From positions 1,240,001-1,304,000 of the forward strand of contig JAACMV010000007.1 of assembly GCA_010909725.1 (NCBI GenBank): 64,000 nt of DNA. The letters are read 5' to 3'. Positions 60,475 through 64,000 of this stretch are shown in pieces. The notes under the pieces are model-generated. The model searched no databases and was not told the DNA's origin. It worked only from the letters and a program-made list of their open reading frames with translations. Every line of letters begins with the position of its first letter. The first letter of the stretch is position 1. This DNA comes from Picochlorum sp. 'celeri'. Its lineage: Eukaryota; Chlorophyta; Trebouxiophyceae. The position numbers and the translations under genes were made by a program.

Positions 60475-61431
60475 TTACAATCTTCCTTCTTCTTCCCATC
60501 TGTCGAGATAACTTTGAATCCACTCGTAAAAGTATGGAACAGAAGAATACACGCCTGGAAGGCCAATGCGGCCACAGCCAATGCCCCAACTGACAACACC
60601 TAGAAGGGTCGGGGTGTCATTCTCATCCATGAAAATCAGGGGACCCCCCGAGTCTCCCTGGCATGCATCTCGGCCATTGATGAGATCACCCGCGCAGATC
60701 ATATTTTCTGTGATTTTACCGTATCCTAGAATTTCGTTGCACTTTTCATTGTCCACGAATCCAACCTCGGCCTGCATCAGGAATGGGCTGACAGTTGCAG
60801 CATTCTCAGACCGCAACCCCCATCCAGCAATTTTCAATACAGCATCTGATGGGACACTTGTTCCGGCAGGAGCCATAGGTATAACTTGAATGCCTTGCAG
60901 TGGTTCATTAAGCAGCAAGATGGCAATGTCGCTGTCATGTGTTGCAGCATTATATCCTCCACGTACAACAGAGGCCTTGGTTCCTACTGTCTTTGAAGAT
61001 CCCGATTCCACGTCTGTGCTCGTCATGACCAAGGGGATATCTGAACCTCTGCTTCGAACCGGCTCAATGCAATGAGCAGCAGTCACAATCACTTTGGGGT
61101 GCACAATGGAGCCAGCACAATAATGTTGTGAGCCAATTCTCAGGGACACCAGGAATGGATAGTCTTCGGCATTCGCAACCTCCCCGTTGATGATTCTGGA
61201 TTCAAAATTCACGTCAAGCGAGTCGTCATTATTATCCAAAACAATGTCGCCAAAATACGTTGTCAGTTTAGATTTTGATGGCTCGCGTCCTTGCTCCGCT
61301 TGGGGGCTGCCCAACGCGGAGACAATATCGTCTCTCTGACCCGCAGATGTGTGAACGAGCAGGGATACTCCAAGGCATATATATATAATGTTGGTTAAAA
61401 AGTTTCTGAATGCTTTATTCGCCATCGCCAT
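60475..61431 (-). CDS. Secreted trypsin-like serine protease 2
   Basis: The 318-residue product has a signal peptide (about 1-31), a longer propeptide (about 32-80) and an activation site at SRIINGE. The catalytic triad is His in VTAAHC, Asp in HDSDIAILLL and Ser in GDSGGP. The pocket Asp is in GRDACQGDSGG. It shares with protease 1 the segments AEDYPFLVSLR/AAEYPFLVSLR, CAGDLINGRD/CAADLINGRD and PGVYSSV/PGVYTSV, which points to local duplication. The catalytic domain ends near the C-terminus, with a short charged tail. Confidence 0.9.
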   Translation of the reverse strand: MAMANKAFRNFLTNIIYICLGVSLLVHTSAGQRDDIVSALGSPQAEQGREPSKSKLTTYFGDIVLDNNDDSLDVNFESRIINGEVANAEDYPFLVSLRIGSQHYCAGSIVHPKVIVTAAHCIEPVRSRGSDIPLVMTSTDVESGSSKTVGTKASVVRGGYNAATHDSDIAILLLNEPLQGIQVIPMAPAGTSVPSDAVLKIAGWGLRSENAATVSPFLMQAEVGFVDNEKCNEILGYGKITENMICAGDLINGRDACQGDSGGPLIFMDENDTPTLLGVVSWGIGCGRIGLPGVYSSVPYFYEWIQSYLDRWEEEGRL

Positions 61432-61769
61432 CGATTATCTAGGGTGATTCTGAGGATGCTGTTATTCTTGTATGCGTGACCCGGGTATCCGCGTTCTGAG
61501 AATGAATTCCTCGTAATTGTTTATTCTAGCTTATTATACTCATCCAATATATGCATTAAATATCACAACATGATTGCACGGTGCAATTTGTTAACAAAAC
61601 GTCTGTCGAGGATTCTAGGCGGTTTTCTTGTCGGAACTCCGATGTCGACTGTCCGGGATTCCGGTTCAAAAAATTCGACCGCCGTGTGCGCGTGAAACCA
61701 GCAGTTTCCGTAGCACGCCCTCATCGGCTGCTCGTGTTACACGATAGTATGTAAGTATTTCTATGTTTC
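61432..61769. other. Intergenic region between proteases 2 and 3
   Basis: The 338 nt lie upstream of protease 2 and downstream of protease 3. CGACTGTCCGGGATTCCGG near 61649 is followed by other GC-rich bits. I see no RNA gene that I can support. Confidence 0.35.
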
Positions 61770-62870
61770 TTATAGTACTCTACTAGGGACGTCCACACTT
61801 TCTTTACGAGTCTCACTGCAAGGACGTCCGATAACCATACAATCCTGCTGCACATAATACCTATCTGGGTTTGGTTCCATGCATGATCCAGTGGGATCCA
61901 GCACTGCTGAGCGGGGTGATATAAGGCCCTCTTCTCTGATCAATGATGATGCATATTTGATATTCTTTGCTTGATCGAAGCAAGAGAGATATGGCTTAAG
62001 CATGTCCACGTACTCAATCTGCTCGTTAATCCAATCTCGATACGCTGCGACAGACGTGTAAACTCCTGGGTATCCGGGCTTGCCACATCCGTCTCCCCAG
62101 CTCACAACACCTACCTGAACTGGCGACTGTTTAGATTCATTCTCGGGATAAAAGTACACCAATGGACCACCTGAGTCTCCACCACAACTATCAGGGCCTC
62201 CTTTTTGGATGGGATATGAGCCAGCGCATATCATCCCCGACTGCAGAATTGTGGGATCATATGACGAGGTTTTCTGGCACTCATCCCTGTCGTAGAAAGT
62301 CACCTGCGCGCTCAAAAGATTATCGCTTGGCCAGAGACCATCTGTGGTTTCGAGTCCCCAGCCATATACAGACAGTGTCTCAGAGGATGAGCCAGACTCT
62401 AATTGCTCCAGGAACTCTTCATCTGCCAATTGTATTGTCTGTGTGATTCCGGTCAAATCGCGAAGAGGCTCGTCAAAGAATAAAAGTGCAATATCTGATT
62501 CAATGCTTTTGCTATTGTAATTCCTATGTACAACAGAGAGCTTGGGTCGATACATTGTCTCCAGAGTATACTGTGACTCTGCAATGTTATGATTTCCTAG
62601 CGCAACGTATGGCAACGTTGTATCATACCACTCCAATTTTTTCCTTGGTGCTATGCAATGAGCTGCTGTTAGTATGACGTCCTCTCGAATGAGTGTCCCT
62701 CCACAAATATGAAATGCTGTATCATCACGAAGGCTGGCAATCCAAGGCACATCATATTTCACTTCAAGGCCTTGAATGATTCTTGCACTGTCCTGCTTGA
62801 GCAATCGACCTTGAGCTCGTTTGCAAAATCCATGGATCACAAGAGCAATCAAAAATGGTAGTGCACGCAT
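61770..62870 (-). CDS. Secreted trypsin-like serine protease 3 with C-terminal extension
   Basis: The first in-frame ATG is at 62870 (366 residues); the upstream frame begins with TTG and has no Met. A signal peptide (about 1-21) is followed by a short propeptide and RIIQGLE as the activation site. The catalytic triad is His in LTAAHC, Asp in IESDIALLFF and Ser in GDSGGP, with pocket Asp in GPDSCGGDSGG. A tail of about 85 residues after the protease domain (from EYVDMLKPYLS) contains several Cys and is not recognised. It is more divergent than proteases 1 and 2. Confidence 0.9.
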   Translation of the reverse strand: MRALPFLIALVIHGFCKRAQGRLLKQDSARIIQGLEVKYDVPWIASLRDDTAFHICGGTLIREDVILTAAHCIAPRKKLEWYDTTLPYVALGNHNIAESQYTLETMYRPKLSVVHRNYNSKSIESDIALLFFDEPLRDLTGITQTIQLADEEFLEQLESGSSSETLSVYGWGLETTDGLWPSDNLLSAQVTFYDRDECQKTSSYDPTILQSGMICAGSYPIQKGGPDSCGGDSGGPLVYFYPENESKQSPVQVGVVSWGDGCGKPGYPGVYTSVAAYRDWINEQIEYVDMLKPYLSCFDQAKNIKYASSLIREEGLISPRSAVLDPTGSCMEPNPDRYYVQQDCMVIGRPCSETRKESVDVPSRVL

Positions 62871-63157
62871 CCTTGGGAGGCATGCACGTACAAAAGCTGT
62901 GATTGGGCCCTTTTTTGCCAGCACACTGGGGCAATGGCCCGGATTTGAAAAAATGGTATGCAATGCTGCTCTACCTCAATGGCATAATAATTCGCTTAAA
63001 AATTCTGGCAATCATAAATAAATTAATGTCAACTGATAAGTCGAGGTCGCACATCATCCACTGTTGATGCACTGAAATTGTCCGGGAAGCTGGCAGCCAT
63101 GTTTGTTCCCCCAAGGGATTTGGCCTAGGGGTATCAAAAATGTGTCGCCAGCAAGAT

Positions 63158-64000
63158 TCACCCTGCGATTTTCGCAGATTGTTCGTCGGATTCCTCTCTG
63201 ATCTCATGAAGCAGTGCGAAGAATTCGTGACGATACGGGGAAAACAATTGCTTGGCAGTTTTGCAGATTTGCTTGGCTTTCTTGCTTTTCTTCCCTTTGG
63301 GCATGGAATCATCCTTGGATTGAGACTGCTCCACACCTCTTGCATCTTCTTTGCGCTCAGACATGATCTCTAAACCCTGGGACAAGAGTCTGCATATTTT
63401 CTGTGCGATTGTATCGGCTTTCTCGCGGTTTGGAAAGTAAACCGTATCAAATCTGTTTGACAGCCAAAGCCACAGTGTTGCCACCTGATGGGCAGCCTCA
63501 AAGTCTCTCATTGCATCCGAGGTAGTTGGGGGAACATCCCCTGGATCAATTTCCAACTCACACGCTTCCCCTGCAGCGTATTTTTTTGCGAAATAGAGGA
63601 TAGCAGCCCGGATGCGTAGGTCGCCCGTGGACGCAGGGGCCATGCAGAAGGAATATAAATCCTTCATCGAAAGGCCACTGACCCTTTCAAGGAGTTTGGC
63701 CAACTCTATAGTGCTTTCTTGCTTGCAGAAGAAGTATTTACCCCCCAGTACTGCTTCCTGGGAAAACTCTTTAATTAAATCCGAGTAGACTTGTGACTGC
63801 TTGCTAGCTGCAAATGCTTCAAAGTGTTCGTACTCTGGATAGATTCCAGCACGGGAAGTAGCCAATCTGTCAAGGGGGATACCAAGGCCTTCTCGTAGTC
63901 GTCTCACATCCCCTTTTTCGCGACATGTTGCTTTTCCAACAGAATATTGACTGCTTCTTCTTCCTGCTCTACCAGCAATCTGTTTGATCATGGAGACGCT
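63158..64000 (-). CDS. SUPV3L1: SUV3-type ATP-dependent RNA helicase (C-terminal part; 5' end beyond the window)
   Basis: The reading frame is open to the last base of the window. The visible 280 residues begin SVSMIKQIAGRAGRR, which is helicase motif VI. They continue through the SUV3-specific C-terminal domain (GIYPEYEHFEAFA, LSMKDLYSFCMAPA, LWLWLSNRFD) and end in a Lys-rich tail with KGKKSKKAK. SUV3 unwinds structured RNA in mitochondria, and in plants also in plastids, for RNA decay with exonucleases. The ATPase core and targeting peptide lie upstream of the cut. Family and direction are clear. Confidence 0.9.
   Translation of the reverse strand, partial: SVSMIKQIAGRAGRRSSQYSVGKATCREKGDVRRLREGLGIPLDRLATSRAGIYPEYEHFEAFAASKQSQVYSDLIKEFSQEAVLGGKYFFCKQESTIELAKLLERVSGLSMKDLYSFCMAPASTGDLRIRAAILYFAKKYAAGEACELEIDPGDVPPTTSDAMRDFEAAHQVATLWLWLSNRFDTVYFPNREKADTIAQKICRLLSQGLEIMSERKEDARGVEQSQSKDDSMPKGKKSKKAKQICKTAKQLFSPYRHEFFALLHEIREESDEQSAKIAG

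Noticed and set aside
1..64000. CRISPR arrays, insertion sequences, LTR elements, rRNA or tRNA genes
   Set aside because: Looked for by eye on both strands; no regularly spaced repeats, transposase or reverse-transcriptase ORFs, or cloverleaf-like segments were seen.

Overview
The window is nuclear DNA of a photosynthetic eukaryote, most likely a green alga. Evidence for a plastid: a four-exon acyl carrier protein gene with a transit-type leader, a plant-type cystathionine beta-lyase, an HCF173-like photosystem II factor, a P-class PPR protein and a CIPK-like kinase. Evidence for a nucleus: SAR1, RINT1/TIP20, RGP1, IMPACT, RNase H2 subunit C and a Ca2+-ATPase. I placed 23 introns of 58-243 nt; 17 of them begin GTACG or GTGCG, a donor type known from Chlamydomonas and other green algae. 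The species cannot be named from the sequence. Genes are dense, alternate freely between strands, and convergent pairs are separated by as little as 11-19 nt or overlap.

Layout. 1-3.6 kb: PHD/GNAT chromatin protein (cut by the window start) and ICMT. 4-10 kb: a secreted-protein block with two CAP genes, a chimeric CAP pseudogene and a divergent pair of related extracellular proteins. 10-20 kb: RING-BRCT protein, RGP1, HCF173-like, PPR, and a CIPK-like kinase with two regulatory modules. 20-28 kb: tRNA-guanine transglycosylase, Cys-rich secreted proteins, FHA protein, LRR-kinase, ShKT-like protein, four-TM protein. 28-45 kb: bicupin, ACP, CXC/TSO1 factor, small secreted protein, RNase H2C, GNAT, xi-class GST, two unrecognised genes, uricase, SAR1, deaminase-fold protein, IMPACT, PhyH oxygenase. 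45-49 kb: cystathionine beta-lyase and a tandem duplication carrying two copies of a secreted PAN-cytochrome b5 gene plus a broken 5' piece of the lyase. 49-59 kb: Ca2+-ATPase, RINT1, tail-anchored golgin, ALMT/FUSC-like transporter. 59-63 kb: three trypsin-like protease genes. 63-64 kb: the C-terminus of SUV3 helicase, cut by the window end.

Themes. About a dozen genes encode predicted secreted or surface proteins (CAP, PAN-cytochrome b5, ShKT-like, Cys-repeat, S1 proteases and the novel pair), several in local families. Another set serves the secretory route (SAR1, RINT1, RGP1, golgin). There is no operon logic; neighbours are mostly unrelated housekeeping genes. Coordinates of multi-exon genes span the whole gene, and the exons are given in the evidence. 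Splice sites, signal peptides and families were judged by eye, without database searches.
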